From Azotimanducus sp963663145 (GTDB taxonomy: Bacteria > Pseudomonadota > Gammaproteobacteria > Pseudomonadales > Azotimanducaceae): DNA of 64,000 nucleotides. The notes under the pieces were generated by a model, which saw only the letters and a list, made by a program, of their open reading frames with translations, made no database searches and had not been told where the DNA came from. The stretch is taken from contig OY760134.1 of NCBI GenBank assembly GCA_963663145.1, positions 682,001 through 746,000 on the forward strand. The letters are read 5' to 3'. Of the stretch, positions 1 to 8,774 are shown piece by piece. The position numbers were made by a program, and so were the translations under genes. Each line of letters begins with the position of its first letter. The stretch's first letter is position 1.

Positions 1-135
1 GCACTGCTCATAAGCGATCGGGAGTATGGCGATGATGCCGGCAGGAAGCTTATGCTAGAAGTGTTTGAATTGCTCGGGAAAGGCTCGGCGCTTGCGCAAA
101 AGTTCCGGCGCAGAATGTTCAACTTTCTCCATTAG
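1..135 (+). CDS. CnoX/YbbN-like co-chaperone, C-terminal end only
   Basis: The window opens inside a reading frame whose last 44 residues run to a TAG at 133-135. The tail, with DDAGRKLMLEVFELLG and then a basic RRRMFNFLH ending, resembles the C-terminus of YbbN/CnoX: a thioredoxin-like domain followed by TPR-type helices, acting as a holdase that protects cytosolic proteins under oxidative stress. Only the last TPR-like helices are present, so the thioredoxin fold cannot be checked. The stop lies 11 bases before the next gene and overlaps its ribosome binding site, suggesting co-transcription. The assignment rests on a short stretch. Confidence 0.65.
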   Translation, partial: ALLISDREYGDDAGRKLMLEVFELLGKGSALAQKFRRRMFNFLH

Positions 136-146
136 GAGGTTTGGCT

Positions 147-1058
147 ATGGGTGTTTTGGACGCGAAGGTCGCCATTGTGACTGGTGCGGGTCGCGGCATA
201 GGCCGCGAAATCGCCAAGTGCTTCGCCAGAGAAGGCGCGCGGGTGCTGGTGAATGATCTCGGTAGCTCGGTGGATGGGAGCGGTGCCGGGGATATTGCCG
301 GGCAGGTGGTGGATGAGATTCGCGAGTCTGGGGGAGAGGCGGCGGCGAATGGCGATACCGTGGCCACGATGGAAGGTGGCGCGTCGATCTTTGAGCATGC
401 GCTCTCTGAGTGGGGGCAGTGCGATGTATTGGTCAACAACGCCGGAATCCTTCGTGACCGCACCGTCTTCAACTTGTCGGAGAAGGATTGGGATGCCGTG
501 ATGGATGTGCATTTGAAGGGACACTTCGCCTGTACTCAGCCTTTTTGTCGATACATCAGGGACACGGGACGCTTTGATTGCCGAATCATTAATTTTTCTT
601 CAACCTCCGGACTCTACGGAAATTTCGGACAAAGCAACTACGGAGCGGCCAAGGCTGGCATAGCCGGATTTAGCCGTGTGTTGGCACTGGAACTCATGAA
701 GTACCAATGCACGGTCAACACCATTGCTCCCTCTGCGGCGACGCGAATGACCATCCCAATTCGGGAAGCGCGAGGTCTTGAGACAGACCCGGACAGTCTC
801 ATGCAAGGGCCGCAGCAGCTTGGTCCGGTGGTGACTTGGCTGGCATCGGAAGCGGCGGCCCATGTCACCAATCAGATTTTCTACGTGTCGGGCAGTGAAC
901 TCGGCATCATGCAGCAACCCAAGGTCATCAAGAAATTCGTGACCAGCAAACTCTGGTCGTTCGACGAGTTGGAACGTGCCGTTTCCGAATTGGTCGAAAC
1001 ACGGAAAGCCCACGACGATGAAGTGGAGCGTCGGGCGCTGGGAAGTACGCTTGACTAG
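147..1058 (+). CDS. Short-chain dehydrogenase/reductase (SDR)
   Basis: A 303-residue NAD(P)-dependent oxidoreductase of the classical SDR family. Visible landmarks are the nucleotide-binding TGAGRGIG at residues 12-19, NNAG at 97-100, and catalytic Ser152, Tyr165 and Lys169 (YGAAK). The RDRTVFNLSEKDWDAVMDVH region resembles the hydroxyacyl-CoA dehydrogenase part of peroxisomal-type multifunctional enzymes, so a 3-hydroxyacyl or steroid-like substrate is possible but unproven. The C-terminal ~60 residues extend past the Rossmann fold. ATG at 147 is chosen because AGGAGG at 134-139 sits seven bases upstream; a TTG two codons earlier is less likely. It follows the CnoX-like gene closely. Confidence 0.88.
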   Translation: MGVLDAKVAIVTGAGRGIGREIAKCFAREGARVLVNDLGSSVDGSGAGDIAGQVVDEIRESGGEAAANGDTVATMEGGASIFEHALSEWGQCDVLVNNAGILRDRTVFNLSEKDWDAVMDVHLKGHFACTQPFCRYIRDTGRFDCRIINFSSTSGLYGNFGQSNYGAAKAGIAGFSRVLALELMKYQCTVNTIAPSAATRMTIPIREARGLETDPDSLMQGPQQLGPVVTWLASEAAAHVTNQIFYVSGSELGIMQQPKVIKKFVTSKLWSFDELERAVSELVETRKAHDDEVERRALGSTLD

Positions 1059-1135
1059 CTGAATTGCGCGGGAGGTCGCTTGCACTCCGTGGTCGAGGCG
1101 CTGTCAACTTTTCTATTGGGCTGAAGATATACTAT

Positions 1136-1549
1136 ATGCGGATGCGCACGCTCAGGGCATTCCCGTGGTCTATGAATAGCAACACCGCGTTCTTGGCAGT
1201 TGGTGGACTCGCGATTGCATTGAGCGGGTGCTTTTCGCCGTTTCGTCCTGTTCATGTGTACGAGCCTAGGCCATTCGATACTGAGCAACAGCCTTTGGAG
1301 ATTCCTCTTGATCCACATAATGCCGCGTGGATAGCGAAGACTTGCCGGAACGGAGCCTTCATACATAGGGTGATGGATCAGGAGATCACACCTCGAGGCG
1401 TGGTGTTACACAAAATTCAATGCATGACGGATGAGCAGGCAGAGCGATTTGAATCGGAGACCTTCGGTTTGTTTACTCGCTACGTGGCCCTATTGCCTGA
1501 CGAGTTGCATCAACCTCTCCAGCGAGACTCCGAGAGCCCGGAAGACTAG
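1136..1549 (+). CDS. Small putative lipoprotein
   Basis: A 137-residue protein with a lipoprotein signal: a basic start (MRMRTLR), a hydrophobic stretch (LAVGGLAIALSG) and a lipobox LSGC at residues 29-32, so the mature protein would be lipid-anchored at Cys32. The mature part is about 105 residues and matches no family I recognise; it holds two further cysteines (KTCRNG and IQCMT) that could form a disulfide. ATG at 1172 is an alternative start, but it would give a signal peptide with no positive charge. No strong ribosome binding site favours either. Confidence 0.6.
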   Translation: MRMRTLRAFPWSMNSNTAFLAVGGLAIALSGCFSPFRPVHVYEPRPFDTEQQPLEIPLDPHNAAWIAKTCRNGAFIHRVMDQEITPRGVVLHKIQCMTDEQAERFESETFGLFTRYVALLPDELHQPLQRDSESPED

Positions 1550-1801
1550 AGCAGTCATTCTTACTTTGGTGCCTGACCTCAGCGTCTACTGAACGAGCCC
1601 CCTGTTTTCGGTTCGACACATGCACACTTGACTTTTGCACAAGGCGGCCTTCAACGCAACAAATATGTAAGATGCAAGGAGTTCTTGTAGATGCGTCTTG
1701 GTTAGAAGAATTAAAATCTTGATAAATAAGGGGTTTTTGTTTCCTTCTTCTGACGTAACTGATTCAATGATATGTGCGCCGTCCGCTTCGGCCTCGGAAG
1801 T

Positions 1802-2248
1802 TCAGGGGTTATCCAGAGACTTATCCACAATTTGCGCCTTTTCTTCAGATTGCTGTTGCTGCCGTTCCCATTCCTCGAAATCTTGCAGATGCTCGTTAAA
1901 TCGAGTTAACACGTAAGTGAGTACGGCACCATCGTCGAGTAGCCCGACCCAAAACAGAAAGTCGGGGACGAGGTCGAGAATAAATACAAAATAAATGAGC
2001 GCCGCCACCAAGGACACAAGTGTGGCGTGCGGCACCTCGGTGTACTCACCCTTCACCCAAGCGCGCAGCAAGCGAATCGCGACGGAAATACGCTCACCCA
2101 AATGGGTGATGCTTGGGTTCTTGCGGAGCTTGTCTGGAACTTGGCTTAGGAGCTTGAGTACCTGTTTCGGTTCTGTGATGAGTTGGCGCCCTCGCTCCAA
2201 GTAACGCGAGAATCCGGGCGGTTCTTGAGGCGGTGGGTTATCCGCCAC
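1802..2248 (-). CDS. DUF1232 (YkvA-like) membrane protein
   Basis: 148 residues from a GTG at 2248 that overlaps the end of the upstream amidotransferase gene by 11 bases, implying translational coupling. The centre contains the DUF1232 signature, a hydrophobic stretch IYFVFILDLVPDF followed by GLLDDGAV. The family is broadly distributed and of unknown function; one or two short membrane segments are expected. The C-terminus is charged and glutamine-rich (EEWERQQQQSEE). A much longer upstream extension is open but lies inside the amidotransferase gene, so it is rejected as the start. Confidence 0.75.
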   Translation of the reverse strand: MADNPPPQEPPGFSRYLERGRQLITEPKQVLKLLSQVPDKLRKNPSITHLGERISVAIRLLRAWVKGEYTEVPHATLVSLVAALIYFVFILDLVPDFLFWVGLLDDGAVLTYVLTRFNEHLQDFEEWERQQQQSEEKAQIVDKSLDNP

Positions 2249-2930
2249 GGATAAAACGCACGAACTCCCTCGCGATTTCCAAGTTGTCGAGGGAAAGGTG
2301 AAGGCTGGTGACGGCTTGCTGGTAACGCGCTTCACCTATGGCTTCGCGGCGCACCGCGTAGAGCGCGTGTGCAAAGTCCGGGGTGAATTCGGGGTGGCCC
2401 TGCACCGTGATCACATGATCTTCAACAGCAAACCCCGCGATCGGACAACTCGCCGCCGAGAGCGTTAATCTTGCGCCTTCCGGCATGCGCACCACCTGAT
2501 CTTCGTGGCTGGCGATGAGCCGCACTTCCCGCTCACCGTTTTGATCGGTCGCTTGATCGAAATAGCTTGTGGCCCCGACGCACCAGCCGACTCTTGCCTT
2601 TTCAACCTCTCCTCCCAAGAGTTCGGCGATGAGCTGGTGGCCGAAACACACTCCAATCGTCTTCCCCCGCTCAGACAAGAGCTGGCTTACGAAGCCCTTG
2701 AGTTGGTCGAGCCAGTCGAAGTCATCGTGAACGCAGTGCGCGCTGCCCGAGATGATCCAAGCATCGCATTCATCGCTCTGTTCGGGTTGCTCTCCCAAGG
2801 TGGATTTGTATCCACGAACCTCGACATCGGAGGCCACCTCGTAAACCAGTTTTCGAAACATGTGGGTGTAGTCGCCATGCGCGTCGAGCGGGGGGGCAAC
2901 ACGACCAGCCTCAAGGACACCAATTCTCAT
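2238..2930 (-). CDS. Class I glutamine amidotransferase-like protein
   Basis: A 230-residue stand-alone amidotransferase domain. The nucleophile elbow GVCFGHQ places the catalytic Cys at residue 95, and the QGHPEFTPDF motif near the C-terminus supplies the His and Glu of the triad. Proteins of this type resemble GMP-synthase-like or YfeJ-like amidotransferases of unsettled substrate; no synthetase partner is adjacent, so the ammonia acceptor is unknown. The ATG at 2930 begins the conserved MRIGVLEAG strand. It is followed by the DUF1232 gene with an 11-base overlap. Confidence 0.85.
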   Translation of the reverse strand: MRIGVLEAGRVAPPLDAHGDYTHMFRKLVYEVASDVEVRGYKSTLGEQPEQSDECDAWIISGSAHCVHDDFDWLDQLKGFVSQLLSERGKTIGVCFGHQLIAELLGGEVEKARVGWCVGATSYFDQATDQNGEREVRLIASHEDQVVRMPEGARLTLSAASCPIAGFAVEDHVITVQGHPEFTPDFAHALYAVRREAIGEARYQQAVTSLHLSLDNLEIAREFVRFIRGG

Positions 2931-3180
2931 TGAGCATAGAAGATGTGCAGAAAGCGCTACTGTACTCCTCGCACGACCTCTTGGTATGCCAGTTGAAGAG
3001 ATGCGCAGCTCCGACTTGGGTGGAGAAGCGCGCCAGCGCACCTGGCGCCAAGTCATGTTCAGGCGCTTCAACCGAGGCCGTCGCTCCCGCAATCAGCGCG
3101 AAGGCGAGCAAGAGTGCGACCGAATACTGATTGGCACGAGCCGTGCGCAGCCTGAAGAGGGCTCTATTGAGGAAGGTCAT
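2911..3180 (-). CDS. Possible small secreted protein, unknown
   Basis: An 89-codon frame whose product has a basic N-terminus (FRLRTARA), one hydrophobic segment (VALLLAFALIAGATA) resembling a signal peptide or membrane anchor, and three cysteines in its last 25 residues. It ends 20 bases inside the amidotransferase gene in the same direction, as operon partners often do. There is no clear ribosome binding site before the ATG at 3180 and I recognise no family, so it may be a chance frame. Confidence 0.28.
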   Translation of the reverse strand: MTFLNRALFRLRTARANQYSVALLLAFALIAGATASVEAPEHDLAPGALARFSTQVGAAHLFNWHTKRSCEEYSSAFCTSSMLNENWCP

Positions 3181-3357
3181 GAGTGGTGTTTCCGAGCAAC
3201 TTCTGTTTCAGAGCAATCAATTTTCGTGCCAAGGCGCGCAGCCTTGATTGACAAGGGTTTGGAAGGGTTGTTTGGGGGTTTGTGTGAAAAAGCATGGTAA
3301 TCCCCACCACTATATGGTCGTGGAAGCCACTATTATCTTGGCGAGTTGGACTTTGTC

Positions 3358-3378
3358 ATTCTCCCCCAAGGGGAGAAT
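3358..3378 (-). terminator. Hairpin at the end of cca
   Basis: A perfect 9-bp inverted repeat (ATTCTCCCC / GGGGAGAAT) with a 3-base loop begins at the last base of the cca stop codon. It is in the right place to end the leftward amgK-to-cca run or to protect the 3' end. No T-run follows on the minus strand, so intrinsic termination is uncertain. Confidence 0.35.
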
Positions 3379-4469
3379 CATGGGCTCTCTTTCTCAATCC
3401 AAGTCTTCAACTCTGCCTCGCGGATTTCCATGAGCCGCTCCGCGTAGACCCTAGCGCTTGCGTTTGGCTCTTCGCTCTTGTCGGGGCGCAGCCTATCGAA
3501 TATGTGCACGCGTTCGTTGAGCTGCGCAAAGTCGATGTTGGTCACTTCGGCGATGACGCGAAGTACTTCCTCGCGCGCCTCAAGGGGTTTGATCTTGCTC
3601 AGGGCGACGAACGCGGCGTAGAGATCCGCCAACCCTTCTCGCCGCCATGAGCGAAGCGCACCCGTGTGCCGAGCCACCAGCATGGCCGCCTTGACGTGGC
3701 GTTTGGGTGCTCCCAGCCGCGTCAGCAATGTGCCGCAGGCGTGTTCCTCCAGCATGCCGCCTAGAGCGGCGAATCGCGCCACCGAGGAAGCTAGGTGTCG
3801 TTGCCAGGTTCCGAGACGGGCTCGGGTGTCCTGCGGCCAGTCGCATTCGCTGAACCAAGGATCAAGGCACTGCGCGCGCCCCAGCACCTCAAGGAACACA
3901 TCGAGCCAGCGCGTGTCGAGCACCTTGGATAATTCGTTCCACACACGCTCGCGCGGCAAGGCGTCGAGTTCCCCGGACTTGGCGATGTGTTCCATCAAAT
4001 CCAGCGTCTCTTGGGCCACCACGAACCCGTAGTCACGCAGTTCGGCGCAGAATCTGGCAACACGCAGGACGCGCAGGGGGTCTTCAACAAAGGCTTTGGA
4101 AACATGCCGCAAGACTCGATTATTGAGGTCGTTTATGCCCCCATAGGGATCGATGATCTCTCCGTCGGCTTCGGCCATGGCGTTGACGGTAAGATCGCGC
4201 CGCCTCAGATCGGTCACGAGATCGACTTCTGAGGAGGTATTGAACTCAAACCCTGCGTGCCCCGGCGCCACCTTCGATTCCGTGCGGGCAAGCGCATATT
4301 CTTCGCCGCTCTTCGGGTCGATGAAGACCGGGAAGGCGTGACCAACGCGCAGGAAGCCCTCGGCCAGCATCTCCTCTTCGCCCGCGCCAACCACCACCCA
4401 ATCGCGTTCCCTCGGATTGCGGCCAAGGAGTTTATCGCGAATCGCGCCGCCGACCAGATAAGTTCTCAT
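3378..4469 (-). CDS. cca: CCA-adding tRNA nucleotidyltransferase lacking an HD domain
   Basis: A 363-residue class II tRNA nucleotidyltransferase that builds or repairs the 3' CCA of tRNAs. The N-terminus carries GGAIRDKLLG and ERDWVVVG of the catalytic palm, then EEYALARTE, RRDLTVNAMA and EDPLRVLRVARF, closely following the E. coli enzyme. It is about 50 residues shorter than E. coli Cca (412). Where that protein has the HD phosphohydrolase motif CHDLGK, this one reads ALGGMLEEHA, so the phosphatase/phosphodiesterase activity should be absent. The ATG at 4469 overlaps the apaH stop as ATGA. Confidence 0.92.
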   Translation of the reverse strand: MRTYLVGGAIRDKLLGRNPRERDWVVVGAGEEEMLAEGFLRVGHAFPVFIDPKSGEEYALARTESKVAPGHAGFEFNTSSEVDLVTDLRRRDLTVNAMAEADGEIIDPYGGINDLNNRVLRHVSKAFVEDPLRVLRVARFCAELRDYGFVVAQETLDLMEHIAKSGELDALPRERVWNELSKVLDTRWLDVFLEVLGRAQCLDPWFSECDWPQDTRARLGTWQRHLASSVARFAALGGMLEEHACGTLLTRLGAPKRHVKAAMLVARHTGALRSWRREGLADLYAAFVALSKIKPLEAREEVLRVIAEVTNIDFAQLNERVHIFDRLRPDKSEEPNASARVYAERLMEIREAELKTWIEKESP

Positions 4470-5305
4470 TGGTTGGCCCCTCGCGCTGATGACCTTGCGC
4501 ACACCTTGAAGCGGGCCCCATCCTCAAGGCGCATGGCGATCAATTCATACCCCCATGCGCAACCGCCGTCGAGCGCTAGGATGTCCTCGCGTCCCGTCTC
4601 GGCACCCAAGGCGGCCCAGTGTCCGAACAGGATTCGCACGGGCGATGGCGGCCAAAAATCAAACCAAGGCCTGTAGTCGGCCTTGTGGTGGTCACCGACA
4701 CCCTTGAAATCAAAATCACAGCGTCCGGCCTGATTGATGACGCGCATTCTCACCAGATAGTTGATGATGGCACGCAGCCTAGGCACACCCGACCATTCTC
4801 CATTGCGGGCGACGGGGCTCTGCCAATGACGCGGACAGTCGCCGTACACGACGCGCAATAGGTTGCGGAACTTCTCGCCGCGCAGCGCGGCTTCCGCTTC
4901 GTGTGCCAGCCGCTTCGCCTGCTCGATGCTCCATATGTGCGGAACGCCGGCGTGCACCAGCAAGTCCGTGCCGCGAAGGTGCAGGAGCGGCCGATGTCGC
5001 AGCCACTCCATCAGTTGTCCGCAATCCGGGGCATTCAGTAGTGCTTCAAAGGTGTCGGATTCGTTCTTTGGCTGGTCCGCATAGTAAACAGCGAGCAGGT
5101 GAATGTCGTGATTGCCGAGTACCGAAACGGCGGCGTCGCCAAGGGAGCGCAGGTATCTCAGGCACTCAAGGCTTTCCGGCCCGCGGTTCACCAAATCTCC
5201 GGTCACCCAGAGTTGGTCGCTGCGAGCATCAAAGTTGATCAGTGCCAGCAGCTCCTGAAGTTCTGTGAAACAGCCCTGAAGGTCGCCAATGACATAGGTT
5301 GCCAT
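4466..5305 (-). CDS. apaH: Bis(5'-nucleosyl)-tetraphosphatase, symmetrical
   Basis: 279 residues of the metallophosphatase family that splits Ap4A into two ADP and, in enterobacteria, also removes Np4 caps from RNA. The metal-binding signatures are visible in order: GDLQGC near residue 7, GDLVNRGP near 37 and GNHD near 64. The length matches E. coli ApaH (280). It lies between apaG and cca; its stop overlaps the cca start by ATGA, and 18 bases separate it from apaG. Confidence 0.95.
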   Translation of the reverse strand: MATYVIGDLQGCFTELQELLALINFDARSDQLWVTGDLVNRGPESLECLRYLRSLGDAAVSVLGNHDIHLLAVYYADQPKNESDTFEALLNAPDCGQLMEWLRHRPLLHLRGTDLLVHAGVPHIWSIEQAKRLAHEAEAALRGEKFRNLLRVVYGDCPRHWQSPVARNGEWSGVPRLRAIINYLVRMRVINQAGRCDFDFKGVGDHHKADYRPWFDFWPPSPVRILFGHWAALGAETGREDILALDGGCAWGYELIAMRLEDGARFKVCARSSARGANQ

Positions 5306-5323
5306 GTCGGCAGCTTCACTTCG

Positions 5324-5707
5324 CTAGTGGATGGAATGGTTGTCGTGCAGCGAGAACCGAGGAATCTTCACTTCAAAGGTGCTGCCCGAGTCGAGTTGAA
5401 ACTCATAGCTCCCCTCCATGCTGCCCACCGAAGTCGGCAGCATCGCGCTGCTGGTGTAGGTGAACTTGTTGCCGGGCTCGATTCGCGGCTGCTTGCCGAC
5501 AACGCCGGGTCCGTGTACGTGCTGTTCATTTTGCAAACCGTCCTTGACCACCCAACTTCGATTGAGCAGCGTGGCCGCCATGCCACCGTGATTGCTGATG
5601 GTGATGGTGTAGGTGAATACATAGCGTCCTGCGAGCGGGTTCGAATTCTCCGGCACATATTCGCTGATCGCCTCTACATTGATGCTTGATGCGGCCAGTG
5701 CCCTCAT
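5324..5707 (-). CDS. apaG: ApaG domain protein
   Basis: 127 residues forming the fibronectin-like ApaG/DUF525 fold. Conserved features are YVFTYTITISN, the NRSWVVKDG stretch and GSMEGSYEF. ApaG is conserved beside apaH and rsmA but its biochemical role is unclear; the Xanthomonas homologue binds divalent ions. The ATG at 5707 overlaps the rsmA stop (ATGA). Confidence 0.95.
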   Translation of the reverse strand: MRALAASSINVEAISEYVPENSNPLAGRYVFTYTITISNHGGMAATLLNRSWVVKDGLQNEQHVHGPGVVGKQPRIEPGNKFTYTSSAMLPTSVGSMEGSYEFQLDSGSTFEVKIPRFSLHDNHSIH

Positions 5708-6501
5708 GGCTTGGGGTCGTCCTGTGGTGATGATGAAGCCGCCAGGTTCGCGAGCTGCACATATTCATCAATGCTGATTTGATCTGGGCGCTGATTTGGA
5801 TTCACGGATATTTGATTCCAATCGAGTGAGAATGTGGAAAGCGCGTTTGAAAGCGTCTTGCGCCTTTGCGAGAAGGCCCGCAACAAAACATCTTCAAACG
5901 TCGATTGTGAAATGATACGCCTCTCATGCGGCTTTGCCTTGAGAATGACCAGGCATGAGGTCACCTTGGGTGCCGGGAAAAAGCACTCGGGCTCCAAGGT
6001 CAAGGCGATTTCGGCGTGAAACCTGAGCCGAACCAGAATGCTCAGTCGGCTCCAATCTCGCGTGCAGGGTTCGGCGACCAGACGCAAGGCGACTTCGCGC
6101 TGTAGCAAGAAGGCGGCATCCCGTATCTGATCGGCGAGCGCCGCAACGCGGGCGAGCAGCGGCGTGGATATGTTGTAGGGGAGGTTGCCAACGAGGCGCC
6201 AGTTGCTCGCGGACTTGATGACTTCCTCGAACTTAGGCGAGAGCACGTCGGCTTCGATGAGCGCAAGCCCCGCAAAGCGTGTGCTCAGGTCACGGCAGAG
6301 GTCGCGATCAATTTCCATGGCACGCATTTGCGGGCATGAAGCCAACAACAGTTCGGTGAGGGCACCACGCCCGGGGCCGATTTCCAAGAGCCTGTCGTCG
6401 GGTTTGGCGTCGATTAAGGATACGATTTCTTCCAGTGCCCAGCGGTCACGCAGGAAGTGTTGGCCGAACCTCTTTCGAGGTCGGTGATCAAGTGTGTTCA
6501 T
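5704..6501 (-). CDS. rsmA: 16S rRNA dimethyladenosine transferase
   Basis: A 265-residue KsgA/RsmA methyltransferase that dimethylates the two adjacent adenines (A1518/A1519 in E. coli numbering) near the 3' end of 16S rRNA, a late 30S checkpoint. It shows KRFGQHFL at 10-17, the SAM-binding EIGPGRG at 40-46 and the catalytic GNLPYN at 105-110. The start MNTLDHRP at 6501 overlaps the pdxA end by 14 bases; an upstream extension of the frame runs inside pdxA and is ignored. Confidence 0.96.
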   Translation of the reverse strand: MNTLDHRPRKRFGQHFLRDRWALEEIVSLIDAKPDDRLLEIGPGRGALTELLLASCPQMRAMEIDRDLCRDLSTRFAGLALIEADVLSPKFEEVIKSASNWRLVGNLPYNISTPLLARVAALADQIRDAAFLLQREVALRLVAEPCTRDWSRLSILVRLRFHAEIALTLEPECFFPAPKVTSCLVILKAKPHERRIISQSTFEDVLLRAFSQRRKTLSNALSTFSLDWNQISVNPNQRPDQISIDEYVQLANLAASSSPQDDPKP

Positions 6502-7468
6502 TCGCTTGCAGTGCGCAGGCCAAGTCGAAGGCGGCCTTGAAGCTACCGCTGTGAATTCGTCCGGTGCCCGCCAAGTCGAGTGCGGTGCCGTGGTCAACGG
6601 AAGTGCGCACGAAGGGGAGCCCGAGGGTCACATTGATGGCGTCCCCGAAAGTGATCGCCTTGAATGGCGCCAGACCCTGATCGTGATACATGGCAAGAAT
6701 GGCATCGGCGCGCGAGCGCAGCGTTGGAGCGAAGAGGGTATCCGCTGGAAGCGGCCCTTTGATGTGCAATCCTTCTGCCTTCAATGCGTTGATTGTGGGC
6801 GTGATGATGTCGATTTCCTCGCGGCCCAGATGGCCGTCTTCGCCTGCGTGAGGGTTGAGTCCGGCCACCAGAATACGCGGAGACTTGATGCCGAATTGTG
6901 TCTGCAATCCTTGCTGCAGAACGCGCACCGTGGCTTCTAGGCCGGAACCGTTCAAGTTGTGGGCAATCTGCGAGACGGCTATGTGACGTGTTGCCAAGGC
7001 AACCCGAAGCGAGCCGGAAACCAGCAGCATGACAACCTTCGCCACACCCGCCAGTTCGGCCAGCATTTCGGTGTGGCCGAAGAAGGGTTTCCCCGGTTCC
7101 GAGAGCACGGACTTCTGCACGGGCCCGGTGAGCAGCGCCCCCATTTCGCCGTTGAGCGCCGCGTGCGTGGCCGTTTCAATCGATTTCAAGATGCCGGGCG
7201 CCGCCTCGACCTTGGGTTGGCCGGGAGTGACTTCGCAGCCCAGAGGAACGGGATAGATGGTCAGAGCACCTGCCTCGCAAGTGGGACACCGGCTGGGATC
7301 GTATTCCCGCAAATCAAGCGAGGATCCGAGCAATCTCGCGCGCTGCAAAAGATGCGCTGGGTCGGTGAAGGCCACCAGCGGCGCACTCCGCTCGGTCTGC
7401 GCGAACCCAATCAGCAGATCGGGCCCGATACCCGCTGGTTCACCCGTTGTGACAGCGACATGGTGCAA
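6488..7468 (-). CDS. pdxA: 4-hydroxythreonine-4-phosphate dehydrogenase
   Basis: A 326-residue enzyme of pyridoxal 5'-phosphate synthesis that oxidises 4-phosphohydroxy-L-threonine with NAD. Family landmarks are TTGEPAGIGPDL near the start, LTGPVQK, GLNPHAGEDG, AMYHDQGLAPFK and GLPFVRTSVDHGTA, including the metal-binding histidines. No ATG is available in frame. TTG at 7468 is chosen because AAAGGA lies six bases upstream; another TTG at 7495 would overlap surA. The gene sits between surA and rsmA, as in many gammaproteobacteria. Confidence 0.94.
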   Translation of the reverse strand: MHHVAVTTGEPAGIGPDLLIGFAQTERSAPLVAFTDPAHLLQRARLLGSSLDLREYDPSRCPTCEAGALTIYPVPLGCEVTPGQPKVEAAPGILKSIETATHAALNGEMGALLTGPVQKSVLSEPGKPFFGHTEMLAELAGVAKVVMLLVSGSLRVALATRHIAVSQIAHNLNGSGLEATVRVLQQGLQTQFGIKSPRILVAGLNPHAGEDGHLGREEIDIITPTINALKAEGLHIKGPLPADTLFAPTLRSRADAILAMYHDQGLAPFKAITFGDAINVTLGLPFVRTSVDHGTALDLAGTGRIHSGSFKAAFDLACALQANEHT

Positions 7469-7478
7469 TCCGCGTCCT

Positions 7479-8774
7479 TTAGTTTCTAATATCAACGTAG
7501 GCTTCGCTGCGGATTTCTTGATACCAGGACTGAAGTTCTTCCTCGTATCTCCTGTTCCTGAGAATACTAAGCGCGGTGTTGCGGCGCGTCTCTTCGCTCA
7601 AATCCTGCTGTCTTGTTTCCAGTACCTCGAGGATGTGCCATCCATGCTCTGAACGAAAGGGTTCGCTCCGCTCCCCAGCTTCAATTTCTATGGCTTTGTC
7701 GCGAAAGGCGGGCGAATAGAGGTTCGGGTCGGCCCAGCCCAATTCACCACCCGCGAGCGCGCTTCCCGGATCTTCGGAATAGACGCGCGCAAGGTCTGAG
7801 AAGTCCTCGTCCGATGCCAGGCGTTTATGTATTTCAAAGATCAGTTCACGCGCCTGTTCTTCGCTGCGAATCTCGGAAGGCTGCACAAGAATGTGCCGAG
7901 CCTTGACCTGTTCGACGAGTTCGATGCCCACACCGCGTTTTTCGAGCAACTGAATGATGTGCAAGCCACTCTCGCTACGGATCGGATCCGCCGTTTCGCC
8001 GACATCGAGGGAGACGGCGGTCTCGGCAAATAGACTTGGCAGGCCTCCGGCTTTGCGCCAACCCATGTCCCCGCCTTCCAAGGCGCTGGCACTCGCCGAC
8101 CGCTCTATGGCCATTTCGGCAAAGTCCGCGCCTCCGCGAAGAAGCGATACGACTTCCTTGGCTTCGGCCTCGGCGGCTTGTTTGGCGGCCTCGGTGGCAT
8201 CTCTCGCGATCTCAAGCAGAATGTGCCCCACGCGATATTCATCCGACAAGGCGCGCTGGCCCAAGGGGGAGTTGAGAAAAGACTCGATCTCCTGTTCGGT
8301 GAGGCTGATGCGGCGACTCACCTGCGCGCTTTGTACACGCGAAATCACCATATCGCGGCGAATCTCTTCTCGGAATCTGGCGTAGGGAAAGCCGTCCGAC
8401 TCGATTTGTCCGATGAAGTCTTCAATCGACAGGCCGTTGCGTTCGGCAATGCCGGAGATGGCTCTGGTGAGCGTCTCATCGTCGATGCGCACACCCGCAC
8501 GTTCCCCCATCTGCAGTTGGATCGATTCGAGAATAAGGCGCTCCAAGACTTGGTTGACCAAGATGTCCGTAGGCGGCATCTGCTGGCCGCTCGCCAAGAT
8601 CTGGTCGCGCACCGTCCGCAAACGATAATCGAGTTCGGAAACCAGCACCACGTCATCGTCAACGACGGCAACGATACCGTCAAGAAGCTTGAGTTCGGCT
8701 CTCGCACTTGAGGACATCAGGAGCATGAGGCAGAGCCCAACAGAGAGTAACGCTTTTGATCTACTACCAGCCAT
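7479..8774 (-). CDS. surA: Periplasmic chaperone and peptidyl-prolyl isomerase SurA
   Basis: 431 residues with a signal peptide ending SARA at residue 26, an N-terminal chaperone region, two parvulin-type rotamase domains (the first around VGHILLEIA, the second around ARHILVQP) and a short C-terminal helix. SurA escorts unfolded beta-barrel proteins, including LptD and autotransporters, to the BAM complex. Its start overlaps the lptD end by 11 bases, coupling production of the chaperone to a main client. The giant autotransporter in this window would be another expected client. Confidence 0.96.
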   Translation of the reverse strand: MAGSRSKALLSVGLCLMLLMSSSARAELKLLDGIVAVVDDDVVLVSELDYRLRTVRDQILASGQQMPPTDILVNQVLERLILESIQLQMGERAGVRIDDETLTRAISGIAERNGLSIEDFIGQIESDGFPYARFREEIRRDMVISRVQSAQVSRRISLTEQEIESFLNSPLGQRALSDEYRVGHILLEIARDATEAAKQAAEAEAKEVVSLLRGGADFAEMAIERSASASALEGGDMGWRKAGGLPSLFAETAVSLDVGETADPIRSESGLHIIQLLEKRGVGIELVEQVKARHILVQPSEIRSEEQARELIFEIHKRLASDEDFSDLARVYSEDPGSALAGGELGWADPNLYSPAFRDKAIEIEAGERSEPFRSEHGWHILEVLETRQQDLSEETRRNTALSILRNRRYEEELQSWYQEIRSEAYVDIRN

